Positions 17,617 through 26,605 are shown, numbered from the stretch's first letter. The stretch: DNA of 50,190 nt from Micromonospora solifontis (GCF_003725545.1 NZ_RJLN01000039.1:1-50190), one strand, 5' to 3'. The notes: generated by a model not told the origin, from the sequence alone. A program made the numbers and translations.

Positions 17617-19285
17617 GCAGGCGACGTCAGCCCTGCTGATCGACGGGCAGGCACCCGCCGAGGTGCCGCTGCATCACGTGTGGAACGAGTGCGTCGGTGC
17701 TGGCCGCGCGAACGAGGCGTTGCGGGCGGACTGGCAGGCGCACTTCCGCGAGGCCGTCCAGGTGCTGGGCGCCCGGCACGTGCGCTTCCACGGCCTGTTC
17801 CACGACGACATGTTCGTCTACCGGACGGACAACGGCGGCGGCTTCGGCCCGAACCAGCCGCTGCCCGAGCCGGTCTACACGTTCGCGTATGTCGACAAGG
17901 TGTTCGACGCGATCCTCGACGCGGGCGCCCGCCCGTTCGTGGAGCTCGGGTTCATGCCGCGCCAGCTCGCCACCCAGACCGAGACGCTGTTCTGGTGGAA
18001 GGCGCACTGCAGCCCGCCGAAGGAGATGGGCCGCTGGGTCGCGCTGGTCGACGCCACTGTGCGGCACTGGATCGAGCGGTACGGCATCGACGAGGTGCGG
18101 CAGTGGCCGTTCGAGGTGTGGAACGAGCCGAACCTCGTGCCGAACTTCTGGACCGGGACGCGCACCGAGTACTTCGAGCTGTACGAGGCCACGGCGCGCG
18201 CGATCAAAGCCATCGACCCCCGGCTGCGGGTCGGCGGCCCGGCGACGAGCGTGTTCGTGCCCGACGCCCGTTACTCCGGAGAGACCCACGACCCGTCGCT
18301 CGAGGTCGAGACCGCGGTGGCCACCGACCCCGACGAGCTCGACTGGCAGCCGGTGTGGATCCACGAGCTGATCGAGTACTGCGCGCAGCGCGGGCTGCCG
18401 GTCGACTTCCTCTCCACCCACCTGTACCCGACCGACTACGCGGCGGACTCCCTGGGCAACGTCAGCGCGATCACGCGCCAGAAGGACGCCACGTACGTCG
18501 ACCTGCAGGTCCTGCGCACGATCATCGAGAACAGCCCGTACCCGGACGCCGAGGTGCACATCACCGAGTGGTCGACCTCGCCGTCGAGCCGCGACGCGAT
18601 CCACGACACGCTCTTCGCCGCCGCGTACATCGTCCGGGCGTTCCTCAAGGGCGCGCCGCTGGCCGACTCGATCTCCTACTGGACCTTCACCGACGTGTTC
18701 GAGGAGGGCGGCGGCGGCATCGGCCCCTTCCACGGAGGCTTCGGGTTCGTCAACGAGAACGGCCTGCACAAGCCGACGTTCCACGCGATGGCCATGCTCC
18801 ACCGCCTCGGTGACCGCCTCCTGGCCGAGCTGCCCGACGGCGCCATCACCCGCTCGTCCGCGACGGGTGACGTGTCGGCCATCTTCTACAACTACCCCGC
18901 CGAGATGGGCACGACGGGGCTCGCGTCCCGCAACAGCTACGCCGAGACGCGAGCCCTCGCCGAGATGGGCCCCGAGCGCCGCGTCCGGCACCGGGTCGAG
19001 GGGCTGCGCCCGGGCACCGAGCTCACCGTGGAGATCCTCGACTGGGAGCACGGGAACGTCGCCGAGGCCTGGTACCAGATGGGCGCCCCGCTCAACATCA
19101 CGCGGGAACAGACCGCCGAGTTGCGCCACGTCGCCGACGGCCTCCACCGCAGCACGCTGACCGTCGGCGACGACGGCGTCCTCGACATCGACCTCACGCT
19201 GCCCGCCTGGGCGGTCGCCTCGGTCGCGCCGACGCTCCCCGGCGGCCGGCGCCCGGATCGGGGGGCGACGAGCCAGGCAGGATGA
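17609..19285 (+). CDS. GH39-type beta-xylosidase
   Basis: A 558-residue clan-A glycosidase. The acid/base is Glu173 in FEVWNEPNLVPNFW and the nucleophile Glu320 in VHITEWSTSPSSRD; FLSTHLYPTDY and SYWTFTDVFEEGG are further GH39 signatures. It should hydrolyse non-reducing-end xylose from short xylo-oligosaccharides in the cytoplasm. Some family members act on other beta-linked sugars, including arabinose-containing ones. ATG 17609 has GAAGGAG six bases upstream and overlaps the end of the GH43 gene, so I chose it over an in-frame start about 230 bases earlier that lies wholly inside GH43. It is the last intact gene of the glycosidase run. Confidence 0.9.
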   Translation: MTEQATSALLIDGQAPAEVPLHHVWNECVGAGRANEALRADWQAHFREAVQVLGARHVRFHGLFHDDMFVYRTDNGGGFGPNQPLPEPVYTFAYVDKVFDAILDAGARPFVELGFMPRQLATQTETLFWWKAHCSPPKEMGRWVALVDATVRHWIERYGIDEVRQWPFEVWNEPNLVPNFWTGTRTEYFELYEATARAIKAIDPRLRVGGPATSVFVPDARYSGETHDPSLEVETAVATDPDELDWQPVWIHELIEYCAQRGLPVDFLSTHLYPTDYAADSLGNVSAITRQKDATYVDLQVLRTIIENSPYPDAEVHITEWSTSPSSRDAIHDTLFAAAYIVRAFLKGAPLADSISYWTFTDVFEEGGGGIGPFHGGFGFVNENGLHKPTFHAMAMLHRLGDRLLAELPDGAITRSSATGDVSAIFYNYPAEMGTTGLASRNSYAETRALAEMGPERRVRHRVEGLRPGTELTVEILDWEHGNVAEAWYQMGAPLNITREQTAELRHVADGLHRSTLTVGDDGVLDIDLTLPAWAVASVAPTLPGGRRPDRGATSQAG

Positions 19286-19289
19286 GGCC

Positions 19290-19490
19290 ATGACCAGACT
19301 GCTCGTGCCCGAGCTCGAAGCGCGCCGGCACCTCATCGAGGGGTACGCGCAGTTCCCGGACGTCCCCGAGGACGTCACGAACCTTTGGAAGGCGCCGTTC
19401 GGCCCGAACGAGGAGTGGGACCTGTGCGTTGCCGAGCAGACGATCGACGGCCCGCACGACCCGGTGTCCGTGCGCCTCTTCTATGAAGCC
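19290..19490 (+). pseudogene. Truncated esterase-like gene at the island edge
   Basis: ATG 19290 follows the GH39 stop by four bases and has GAGG upstream. It opens about 67 residues (MTRLLVPELEARRHLIEG, VAEQTIDGPHDPVSVRLFYE). The last part resembles the N-terminal approach strand of HSL-type alpha/beta-hydrolase esterases, where a phrase like GPxGPVPVRVY precedes the HGGG oxyanion motif. That motif, the GxSxG nucleophile and everything after are missing: near 19490 the sequence turns into unrelated DNA. An acetyl-ester hydrolase would suit a hemicellulose locus, but the identification is tentative because only the N-terminus survives. Confidence 0.55.
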
Positions 19491-19837
19491 TTGAACCTAT
19501 CCACTGTAAATAGACGCGCGTGGCGATGGGCAGGCCGCCCCCGGTCATCCGACGCCGACGCCGGCACGGCTCGATCCCCTCATCCCGAGCACACTGTTGC
19601 CCCCGCCGGTGGCGATCCTCTACGGTCTGCTGAAGCGGTGGGCGGTGCGGTCCGCATCCGACCGACACCGCCGGATGCCCGTCGCGCGGGCCGGGATGGT
19701 GGAGTCCCGGGCCACCCCGTCGGCGGTCGTCGCGGCGGTCGTGTGACTCCAGCTCGTTCTCCGGGTGGTGCTGCCCGGCGCGGCTCCGTGCGGAGCCGAC
19801 GGCGAGCGGGCCACGCCGATCCCCACCGGAGAATCCC
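19491..19837. other. Gene-free stretch between the sugar locus and ureA
   Basis: About 350 bases with no reading frame that I recognise on either strand. The AT-richer piece AACCTATCCACTGTAAATAG (19494-19513) lies right at the point where the truncated esterase gene loses homology and may mark the junction. Just before ureA is a small inverted repeat, GGCTCCGTGCGGAGCC (19783-19798). I found no convincing promoter or GlnR box. Confidence 0.45.
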
Positions 19838-20140
19838 GTGTTCCTCAGCCCGCACGAGCAGGACCGCCTGCTTGTCCACGTCGCGGCCGACGTTGCTCGC
19901 CGCCGCCGCGAGCGCGGCCTGCGACTCAACTATCCCGAAGCCGTCGCGATCATCACCGCCTTCCTGCTCGAAGGGGCCCGCGACGGGCGGTCGGTGGTCG
20001 AACTCATGTCCGCCGGCCGGACGGTGCTCGGCCGCGAGGACGTCCAGGACGGCATCCCCGAGCTGCTGAGGGAGGTGCAGGTGGAGGCGACGTTCCCGGA
20101 CGGTACCAAGCTCGTGACGGTGCACCACCCGATCCCGTGA
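19838..20140 (+). CDS. ureA: Urease gamma subunit
   Basis: A 100-residue protein covering the whole UreA family ([63 protein letters not shown] at the end). It is the small structural subunit of nickel urease, which hydrolyses urea to ammonia and carbamate in the cytoplasm. The start is GTG 19838 with GGAG six bases upstream. Its stop overlaps the GTG start of ureB (GTGA). Confidence 0.96.
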   Translation: MFLSPHEQDRLLVHVAADVARRRRERGLRLNYPEAVAIITAFLLEGARDGRSVVELMSAGRTVLGREDVQDGIPELLREVQVEATFPDGTKLVTVHHPIP

Positions 20141-20517
20141 TCCCCGGGGAGATCCTGCCGGCGGCCAGCCCGGTCGAGATCAACGTGGGTCGGCCGGTGA
20201 CCACCCTGGTCGTGGTCAACACCGCCGACCGTCCGGTGCAGGTCGGCTCGCACTACCACTTCGCCGAGGCCAACCCGGCCCTGATGTTCGACCGGGCCGC
20301 CGCCTGGGGCCAGCGTCTCGCCGTTGCGGCGGGTACCTCGGTCCGGTTCGAGCCGGGCGTGAGCCGCAACGTCGAGCTGGTCCCGCTCGGCGGCGCACGC
20401 GTCGTGCCCGGCCTCCGCGGCGAGTGCGCCGGGCCGTTGGACCAAGCGTCGCCGACGGCACCGGGAACGGACGCGCCGACGAGCGGGGCGCCGACGACCG
20501 ACGGGCCGCTGCGGTGA
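20137..20517 (+). CDS. ureB: Urease beta subunit
   Basis: A 126-residue UreB. The core [34 protein letters not shown] and [17 protein letters not shown] is standard. The C-terminus carries about 25 extra Pro/Thr/Ala-rich residues that are probably disordered. The GTG start overlaps the ureA stop, and its own stop overlaps the GTG start of ureC, so ureA, ureB and ureC are translationally coupled. Confidence 0.96.
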   Translation: MIPGEILPAASPVEINVGRPVTTLVVVNTADRPVQVGSHYHFAEANPALMFDRAAAWGQRLAVAAGTSVRFEPGVSRNVELVPLGGARVVPGLRGECAGPLDQASPTAPGTDAPTSGAPTTDGPLR

Positions 20518-22217
20518 GCGCCGTGCGGCGGGACCGCTACATCGACCTGTACGGGCCGACCACCGGCGACCGCATCCGGCTGGCCGACACGAGCCTGCTG
20601 ATCGAGGTGGAGACCGACCACTGCGTGGGCGGCGACGAGGCGGTCTTCGGCGGCGGGAAGGTGATCCGCGAGTCGATGGGCCAGTCGCGGGCGACCCGCG
20701 CCGAGGGCGCCCTCGACACCGTCATCACCGGCGCGGTGGTGCTCGACCACTGGGGCGTGGTCAAGGCCGACGTGGGTCTGCGCGACGGGCGGATCGTCGC
20801 CCTCGGCCGGGCCGGCAACCCGGACACCATGCCCGGCGTCCACCCCGAGCTGGTCATCGGCCCGGCCACCGAGGTCATCGCCGGCAACGGCCGGATCCTC
20901 ACGGCCGGCGCCGTCGACACCCACGTGCACTTCATCTGCCCGGAGATCGTCACCGAGGCGCTGGCCAGCGGCATCACCACACTCGTCGGCGGCGGCACCG
21001 GCCCCGCCGAGGGCACCCGGGCCACGACCGTCACCCCGAACGCCTGGCACCTGGCCCGCATGCACGAGGCGCTGGACATGCTGCCGGTCAACGTGCTGCT
21101 GCTCGGCAAGGGCAACACCGTCTCGCAAGAGGCGCTGTGGGAGCAGTTACGCGCCGGCGCGGGCGGTTTCAAGCTGCACGAGGACTGGGGCACCACACCG
21201 GCGGCGATCGACGCCTGCCTGCGGGTGGCGGACGCCTCCGGGGTGCAGGTGTCCATCCACACCGACACCCTCAACGAGGCCGGTTTCGTGGCCGACACGC
21301 TGCGGGCGATCGCCGGACGGGCCATCCACTCGTACCACACCGAGGGCGCGGGAGGCGGGCACGCGCCGGACATCATCACGGTGGCCGGCGAGCCCAACGT
21401 GCTGCCGTCGTCGACCAACCCGACCCGCCCGTACACCGCCAACACCCTCGCCGAGCACCTGGACATGCTGATGGTCTGCCACCATCTCAACCCGTCCGTG
21501 CCGGAGGACCTGGCCTTCGCCGAGAGCCGCATCCGACCGTCCACCATGGCCGCCGAGGATCTGCTGCACGACCTCGGCGCGATCTCCATCATCGGCTCCG
21601 ACGCCCAGGCGATGGGCCGGGTGGGGGAGGTGATCATGCGCACCTGGCAGAGCGCGCACGTCATGAAGGAGCGGGTCGGCGCGCTGCCCGGCGACGGCGC
21701 GGCCGACAACCACCGGGCCCGCCGGTACGTGGCGAAGTACACGATCTGCGCGGCGATGGCGAACGGGCTGGACGCCGAGATCGGCTCGGTCGAGCCGGGC
21801 AAGCTGGCCGACCTGGTGTTGTGGGATCCGGCGTTCTTCGGCGTACGACCGCACCTGGTGCTCAAGGGCGGCATGATCGCCTACGCGCAGATGGGTGACG
21901 CCAACGCGTCCATCCCCACGCCGCAGCCGATGCTGCCGCGCCCGATGTTCGGGGCGTACGGCGCCGCGGCGTCGGCCACCAGCCTGGCGTTCGTCGCGCC
22001 GGCCGCCCTCGACGCCGGGCTGCGCCTCGACGTGCGGCGACGGGTGGTGCCCGTCGCCGACGTGCGCTCGCGGGGCAAGGCCGACCTGCCGGAGAACGAC
22101 GCGATGCTCCGGATCGAGGTGGACCCGGACACCTTCACCGTGCGGATCGACGGTCAGGTGGTGGAGCCGGACCCGGTGTCACGCCTGCCGATGGCCCAGC
22201 GGTACTTCCTGTTCTGA
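20514..22217 (+). CDS. ureC: Urease alpha (catalytic) subunit
   Basis: A 567-residue catalytic subunit. All metal-site residues of Klebsiella urease are present with a uniform offset of three: His137 and His139 (DTHVHF), carbamylated Lys220 ([10 protein letters not shown]), His249 (SIHTDTLNE), His275 ([11 protein letters not shown]) and Asp363 (GSDAQAMGR). The flap residues Cys322 and His323 (MVCHHL) are also intact. It binds the two nickel ions and hydrolyses urea. The GTG start at 20514 overlaps the ureB stop; the stop overlaps the ureF start (TGATG). Confidence 0.97.
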   Translation: MSAVRRDRYIDLYGPTTGDRIRLADTSLLIEVETDHCVGGDEAVFGGGKVIRESMGQSRATRAEGALDTVITGAVVLDHWGVVKADVGLRDGRIVALGRAGNPDTMPGVHPELVIGPATEVIAGNGRILTAGAVDTHVHFICPEIVTEALASGITTLVGGGTGPAEGTRATTVTPNAWHLARMHEALDMLPVNVLLLGKGNTVSQEALWEQLRAGAGGFKLHEDWGTTPAAIDACLRVADASGVQVSIHTDTLNEAGFVADTLRAIAGRAIHSYHTEGAGGGHAPDIITVAGEPNVLPSSTNPTRPYTANTLAEHLDMLMVCHHLNPSVPEDLAFAESRIRPSTMAAEDLLHDLGAISIIGSDAQAMGRVGEVIMRTWQSAHVMKERVGALPGDGAADNHRARRYVAKYTICAAMANGLDAEIGSVEPGKLADLVLWDPAFFGVRPHLVLKGGMIAYAQMGDANASIPTPQPMLPRPMFGAYGAAASATSLAFVAPAALDAGLRLDVRRRVVPVADVRSRGKADLPENDAMLRIEVDPDTFTVRIDGQVVEPDPVSRLPMAQRYFLF

Positions 22218-22909
22218 TGGCGACGTCGAGCCTGCTGCTGCTCCTGGCCGACGGCCGCTTCCCGGCCGGCGCGCACGCCCACTCCGGCGGCCTGGAGGCC
22301 GCCGTCGCCGCCGGCCGGGTCACCGACCTGGCCTCGTTGGAGGCGTTCCTGGCCGGCCGGCTGGCCACCGCCGGGCTGGTCGGCGCGGCGTTCGCGGCGG
22401 CGGCACACCGGGCGATGACCTCGGCCGGTCCCGCCGTACGCGGGTCCACGCTGGCGTTGCTCGACGCGGAGCTGGACGCCCGGACGGCGGCACCGGCGCT
22501 GCGCACGGTGTCCCGTCGCCAGGGACGGGCCCTGCTGCGCGCCGGCCGGGCCATCTGGCCGGCGGCGTCCTTCGACGACCTGCCCTGCACACCTGGCGGA
22601 GCGCACCAGCCGTTGGTGCTCGGGCTGCTCTGCGCCGCCGCCGGCCTGAGCCGCGCCGAGACCGCCACGGTCGCCGCCCACGGGACGGTGACCGGTGCGG
22701 CCAGTGCGGGCGTACGCCTGCTCGGCCTCGACCCGTACCAGGTCCAGGCCCTGCTGGTCGGTCTCGCCTCCCGGTGCGACGGCACCGCCGCCGAGGCGGC
22801 CCGGGCCGCCGACGACCCACCCGAGCGGCTGCCCGCGGCAGCCGCTCCCCTTGCCGACATCCATGCCGAAGCTCATGCCACCTGGGAGGTGCGTCTCTTT
22901 GCGTCCTGA
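22217..22909 (+). CDS. ureF: Urease accessory protein UreF
   Basis: A 230-residue UreF. The N-terminus [20 protein letters not shown] is the family signature, and the rest is alpha-helical and alanine-rich. UreF bridges UreD and UreG in the complex that delivers nickel to apo-urease. ATG 22217 shares a base with the ureC stop. No ureE nickel chaperone gene follows, which is the usual actinobacterial arrangement. Confidence 0.93.
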   Translation: MATSSLLLLLADGRFPAGAHAHSGGLEAAVAAGRVTDLASLEAFLAGRLATAGLVGAAFAAAAHRAMTSAGPAVRGSTLALLDAELDARTAAPALRTVSRRQGRALLRAGRAIWPAASFDDLPCTPGGAHQPLVLGLLCAAAGLSRAETATVAAHGTVTGAASAGVRLLGLDPYQVQALLVGLASRCDGTAAEAARAADDPPERLPAAAAPLADIHAEAHATWEVRLFAS

Positions 22910-23669
22910 CACCGTTGTGCCGACCGCTGCGCCCACTGCCGACCCGAATCCTGCCCCGCACGACGAGACCGTTCCGCACACCCATCCCGAACCGGGGGTG
23001 GACCCGCATCCGCCGCTGGCACTCCCCGGCCGGGCGCTGCGCGTCGGCATCGGCGGGCCGGTCGGGTCCGGCAAGACCGCCCTGGTCGCAGCCCTGTGCC
23101 GGGCGTTCGCCGGCGAGCTGCGACTCGGCGTGGTCACCAACGACATCTACACGACCGAGGACGCCGACTTCCTCAAGCGGGCCGGCGTGCTGGACCCGAC
23201 CCGGATCCGCGCCGTGGAGACCGGCTGCTGCCCGCACACCGCCATCCGGGACGACATCGGGGCCAACCTCGACGCCGTGGACGAGTTGGCCGAGGCGGTC
23301 GGCCCGCTGGACCTGGTGCTGGTCGAGAGCGGCGGGGACAACCTGACCGCCACGTTCAGCCGGGGCCTGGTGGACCGGCAGATATTCGTGGTCGACGTGG
23401 CCGGCGGGGACAAGGTGCCGCGCAAGGGCGGACCCGGGGTGACCTCCGCCGACCTGCTCGTGATCAACAAGACCGACCTGGCCCCCATGGTGGGCGCGGA
23501 CCTGGCCGTCATGGACCGGGACGCGCGGGCCCGGCGCGGCGACCTGCCGACCGTGTTCCTGTCGATCGTCGGCGACCCGACGGCGGGGCGGGTCGCCGAC
23601 TGGATCCGCCACGAACTGGCCCACCACGCGGCCCTGCACCCGATCGCCGCGCGGGTCGGCCCGGCCTGA
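22899..23669 (+). CDS. ureG: Urease accessory GTPase UreG
   Basis: About 256 residues. The P-loop [16 protein letters not shown], the switch region [14 protein letters not shown], the metal-binding motif [13 protein letters not shown] and [13 protein letters not shown] identify UreG, the SIMIBI-class GTPase that powers nickel insertion. The first 45 or so residues are a Pro/His-containing extension ([18 protein letters not shown]) that may help hold nickel in the absence of UreE. The likely start is TTG 22899, with GGGAGG about ten bases ahead and an 11-base overlap with ureF; ATG codons at 22864 and 22876 are in frame but lack a site. Confidence 0.94.
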   Translation: MRPDTVVPTAAPTADPNPAPHDETVPHTHPEPGVDPHPPLALPGRALRVGIGGPVGSGKTALVAALCRAFAGELRLGVVTNDIYTTEDADFLKRAGVLDPTRIRAVETGCCPHTAIRDDIGANLDAVDELAEAVGPLDLVLVESGGDNLTATFSRGLVDRQIFVVDVAGGDKVPRKGGPGVTSADLLVINKTDLAPMVGADLAVMDRDARARRGDLPTVFLSIVGDPTAGRVADWIRHELAHHAALHPIAARVGPA

Positions 23670-24409
23670 TGCGCGCGCACGCCCGGCTGGTGGCCCGGGC
23701 CGACGGCCGGGGCGGCACGGTCCTCGCCGAGCTGCGCGGCGAGACGCCGCTGCTGCTGCGACAGACGCCCGGGGACGGTCGAGTCGTGACCGTGTACGTC
23801 GTCGGCGGGGCGGCCGGCCCGCTCGCCGGCGACGACCTGCGCCTGGAGATCGACGTGGGACCGGGGGCGGCGGTGCGGGTGCACACCGTCGCCGCCTCGG
23901 TCGCCCTGCCCGGCCGGCCCGACGTCGTGTCGCGGATGACGGTCGACGCCGTGGTGCACGACGGCGGCGTCCTGCACTGGCTGCCCGAGCAACTGGTCGT
24001 GGCGGCCGGCTGCGCCCACGTCGCCGAGTCCCGGGTCGAGCTGGCCGCGGGGGCGAGGCTGACTTGGCGTGACGAGGTGATCTGCGGCCGGTACGGCGAG
24101 GCCCCCGGAGCCGCCGTCGTACACACCCGGGTCGACTACGACGGCCGGCCGCTGCTGCGCCAGTCGCTGGCCGTGGGACCGGGCGCGCCCGGCTGGGCCG
24201 GCCCCGCGGTGCTCGGCGGCGCGCCGGCCACCGGGTCGCTGCTGGTGGTGGACCCGTCGCGCCCCGCCGAGCCCGCGACGGTCGAGGGCACCCTCGCCCG
24301 GCTGCCCCTGGCCGGTGGTCCGGCGACGCTCTGGAGCGCCACCGCGCCCGATGCGCACACGCTGCGCGCGCACCTCGGCGATGCGGCCCTCGCCGAGGTC
24401 ACCGCCTGA
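23669..24409 (+). CDS. ureD: Urease accessory protein UreD
   Basis: A 246-residue UreD (UreH). Recognisable stretches are AELRGETPLLLRQTPGDG, HDGGVLHWLPEQLVVAAGC and LTWRDEVICGRYGEAPG. It is the scaffold through which nickel passes from UreG/UreF to apo-urease. ATG 23669 overlaps the ureG stop (TGATG). It ends the ureABCFGD operon; a 104-base gap separates it from the cupin gene. Confidence 0.93.
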   Translation: MRAHARLVARADGRGGTVLAELRGETPLLLRQTPGDGRVVTVYVVGGAAGPLAGDDLRLEIDVGPGAAVRVHTVAASVALPGRPDVVSRMTVDAVVHDGGVLHWLPEQLVVAAGCAHVAESRVELAAGARLTWRDEVICGRYGEAPGAAVVHTRVDYDGRPLLRQSLAVGPGAPGWAGPAVLGGAPATGSLLVVDPSRPAEPATVEGTLARLPLAGGPATLWSATAPDAHTLRAHLGDAALAEVTA

Positions 24410-24513
24410 TCCGGTACGCCGTTGTGCGGCATCTCGGCCCCCGGCGGTCGGGACGCTCCTATCCTCGGAAAGCGTGCGATCGCCGGTCGCCGGATCGCCC
24501 ACAGGAGGCCGTG

Positions 24514-24888
24514 ATGAGTGGCAAGGCTCGACCCGAGGCCATCAGTCCGACAGCCGTGCAGGGCGCTCCCGGGCTGTGGCGCGTCGACCTCCAGCGGCAC
24601 GATCTCAGCATCGAGGGCCGTGAGGTCATCCAGAGTCGGGTCGAGTTCGAGCCGGACTCGCCACCATTCAAGCACTTCCACCCCGGCGAGGAGATCATCT
24701 GTGTGCTTCAGGGGTCGCTGGAGTACACCCTCGAAGGTCAGCCGCCGGTGGTGTGCACCGTCGGTGACGCCCTGACCGTGCCGTACGGCGTCCACCACCA
24801 GGCCCGCAACGTCGGTGACGGGGTGGCCGTCGAGCTGGCCACGTACGTCGTCGAGAAGGGCAAGCCGCTGCTCACCAAGGTGGAGTGA
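24514..24888 (+). CDS. Small single-domain cupin protein
   Basis: A 124-residue protein with one cupin barrel. Motif 1 contains FKHFHPGEEIICVLQGSLEY (His-x-His-x3-Glu-Glu) and motif 2 VGDALTVPYGVHHQARNVGD. The metal ligands His, His, Glu and the second-motif His are in place. The substrate is not predictable. ATG 24514 has GGAGG six bases upstream. A TATCCT box with a weak -35 around 24462 may give it its own promoter. It lies between the urease genes and a MarR gene on the other strand, so a link with urea metabolism is only positional. Confidence 0.8.
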   Translation: MSGKARPEAISPTAVQGAPGLWRVDLQRHDLSIEGREVIQSRVEFEPDSPPFKHFHPGEEIICVLQGSLEYTLEGQPPVVCTVGDALTVPYGVHHQARNVGDGVAVELATYVVEKGKPLLTKVE

Positions 24889-24896
24889 AGCGGGGG

Positions 24897-25361
24897 TCAG
24901 CGGCGAAGGCCGGCCGCCTCGGCGTGGTCGCGGCGACCCGCCGGGTCCAGTCGGGCGATCAGGTCGGCGAGGTGGTCGAGCAGGGCCGTGTCGGCCGGCA
25001 CGCCCGCCTCGAGGAGGTTGGTCCGGACCCGCTCGTCGAGGCGGGCGTGCTCGCGGCGGCCCCGGGCGGTCAGGTAGGCCCGGATCCGCCGGCGGTCCAG
25101 CGGGTCGATCCGCCGAAACACCAGGTTACGGTCGACGAGCTGGTCGACCAACTTGGTGAGGGTCCCCGGCGGCAACGACGCCTCGGCGGACACCTCGCTC
25201 ATCGGATGGCCTAGACCGTCAGCGAGCAGGCAGAGCACCCGCCACGCCTCGGTGGTCAGGTCGTCATCGGCCAGAACGGCGGCCAACCGGCGGGAGAGCA
25301 GCCGTTCGGCGCGGGTGAGCGAGCGCAGCAGATCGGCTGGCGCCCCGGGCATGTCTGACAT
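24897..25361 (-). CDS. MarR-family transcriptional regulator
   Basis: A 154-residue winged-helix regulator. The recognition helix region is EVSAEASLPPGTLTKLVDQL and the wing is FRRIDPLDRRRIRAYLTARG, both typical of MarR. ATG 25361 has GGGAG a few bases upstream; longer in-frame starts lie nine and 28 codons earlier without a clear site. It is divergent from the AmiC-like gene with 94 bases between the two starts. A possible promoter for it reads TTGCCC, 17 bases, CATAGC. It is a candidate binder of the palindrome at the urtA promoter, but nothing in the sequence proves this. Confidence 0.85.
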   Translation of the reverse strand: MSDMPGAPADLLRSLTRAERLLSRRLAAVLADDDLTTEAWRVLCLLADGLGHPMSEVSAEASLPPGTLTKLVDQLVDRNLVFRRIDPLDRRRIRAYLTARGRREHARLDERVRTNLLEAGVPADTALLDHLADLIARLDPAGRRDHAEAAGLRR

Positions 25362-25455
25362 GGAACTCCCTGGGCCGGTGGCTGTCATGGTAGCGACTCG
25401 TCCCGGTCCGTGGTGAGCTATGGTTTTCCCACCTCGGCCGGGCAATCATGGGCTC

Positions 25456-26538
25456 ATGTCCGCGCCGGCACCGCCGTGGCTCACCGTCGATCGGGCCGTG
25501 GTCAGCATCGCGCTGGTGTACCCGATGCGCGGGCCGGCGGGAATGTTCGGCCCGACCTGCGAACTCTGCGCCCAACTCGCGGTCGAGGAGATCAACGCCG
25601 GTGGCGGGGTGTTGGGCCGCGAGGTGCGGCTGGTGCCGGTCGACGGTGGCGCCCCGCCGGCTGAGGTGGCCGCCCAGGTGGAGGCGCTGGTGTCGGTGGG
25701 TGCCGTGCAGGGCGTCACCGGTTGGCACATCTCCTCGGTGCGGCAGGCGCTCGCGCCCCGGGTCGCGCACCGCGTGCCGTACGTCTACACCGCCCTGTAC
25801 GAGGGCGGTGAGCGTACCGAGGGGGTCTATCTGACCAGCGAGACTCCGGACGCCCAACTGTGGCCCGCGATGCGGCTGCTCGCGGGGGAGCAGGGCGTGC
25901 GCCGCTGGTTCGTGGTCGGCAACGACTACGTGTGGCCCCGGCGCACCGCGCGGGCGGCCCAGCGGTACGCGCTGCGCGACGGTGGTCGCGTGGTGGGGCA
26001 GGCGTTCCTACCGCTGGAGACGCACGACTTCGACGACGTGTTACGCCGGATCGAGCGCAGCGAGGCCGACGCCGTGGTGATGCTGCTCGTCGGCGCGGAC
26101 GCAGTGCGGTTCAACCGGGCGTTCGCGCGTGCCGCGATGGACCAGCGTTGCCTGCGGCTGAGCACCCTGATGGACGAGAACATGCTGCTGGCCAGCGGGG
26201 CGGGCGCGACGCGTCGGCTCTACAGCACGGCGGGCTTCTTCGCCGGCCTCGTGACGCAGGAGAACCTCGACTTCCACGGCGAGTTCGCCCGCCGGTTCGG
26301 GGTGGAGGCGCCGCCGCTGGGCAGCCTGGGGGAGTCCTGCTACGAGGGGGTGATGCTGCTCGCCGCCCTGATCGGGCAGGCCCGCACCCTCGACGTACGG
26401 GCGATCGAGACGGCTGCCGACACGGTGGCGTACCACGGGCCGCGCGGTCGGCTGCGGCTGCGTCGACGGCACGTGCGTCAGCGGATCTACCTCGCCGAGG
26501 CCGACGGTCTCGAATTCACCGTGCTCGCCCAGATCTGA
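25456..26538 (+). CDS. AmiC/UrtA-like substrate-binding protein lacking a signal peptide
   Basis: About 360 residues with the two-lobed type I periplasmic-binding fold of the AmiC/UrtA group: [64 protein letters not shown] and VVGNDYVWPRRTARAAQ. It lacks a signal peptide and lipobox: the N-terminus (MSAPAPPWLTVDRAVVS) runs straight into the first beta-strand, so it should be cytoplasmic. That is the arrangement of AmiC, the amide sensor that controls the ANTAR protein AmiR in Pseudomonas. Here it lies directly upstream of the long leader of urtA and next to the urease operon, suggesting a cytosolic sensor of urea or a short amide. No AmiR-like gene is seen in the window. A few extra codons from 25420 are possible but less likely. 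Confidence 0.8.
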   Translation: MSAPAPPWLTVDRAVVSIALVYPMRGPAGMFGPTCELCAQLAVEEINAGGGVLGREVRLVPVDGGAPPAEVAAQVEALVSVGAVQGVTGWHISSVRQALAPRVAHRVPYVYTALYEGGERTEGVYLTSETPDAQLWPAMRLLAGEQGVRRWFVVGNDYVWPRRTARAAQRYALRDGGRVVGQAFLPLETHDFDDVLRRIERSEADAVVMLLVGADAVRFNRAFARAAMDQRCLRLSTLMDENMLLASGAGATRRLYSTAGFFAGLVTQENLDFHGEFARRFGVEAPPLGSLGESCYEGVMLLAALIGQARTLDVRAIETAADTVAYHGPRGRLRLRRRHVRQRIYLAEADGLEFTVLAQI

Positions 26539-26555
26539 CCGCCCGGTACAGACCC

Positions 26556-26605
26556 TTGACACGTCCACCCGGCCCGGCCCTAAGATACTTCCTGCGTGAA
26601 GTATC
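26556..26605 (+). promoter_or_regulatory. Putative urt promoter with overlapping palindromic operator
   Basis: TTGACA (26556-26561) is followed after 19 bases by TAAGAT (26581-26586). A perfect 8+8 palindrome, GATACTTC / GAAGTATC with a 6-base centre (26584-26605), overlaps the -10 box and probable start point. A repressor bound here would block transcription of the urt operon. The 19-base spacer is longer than ideal. Confidence 0.6.
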
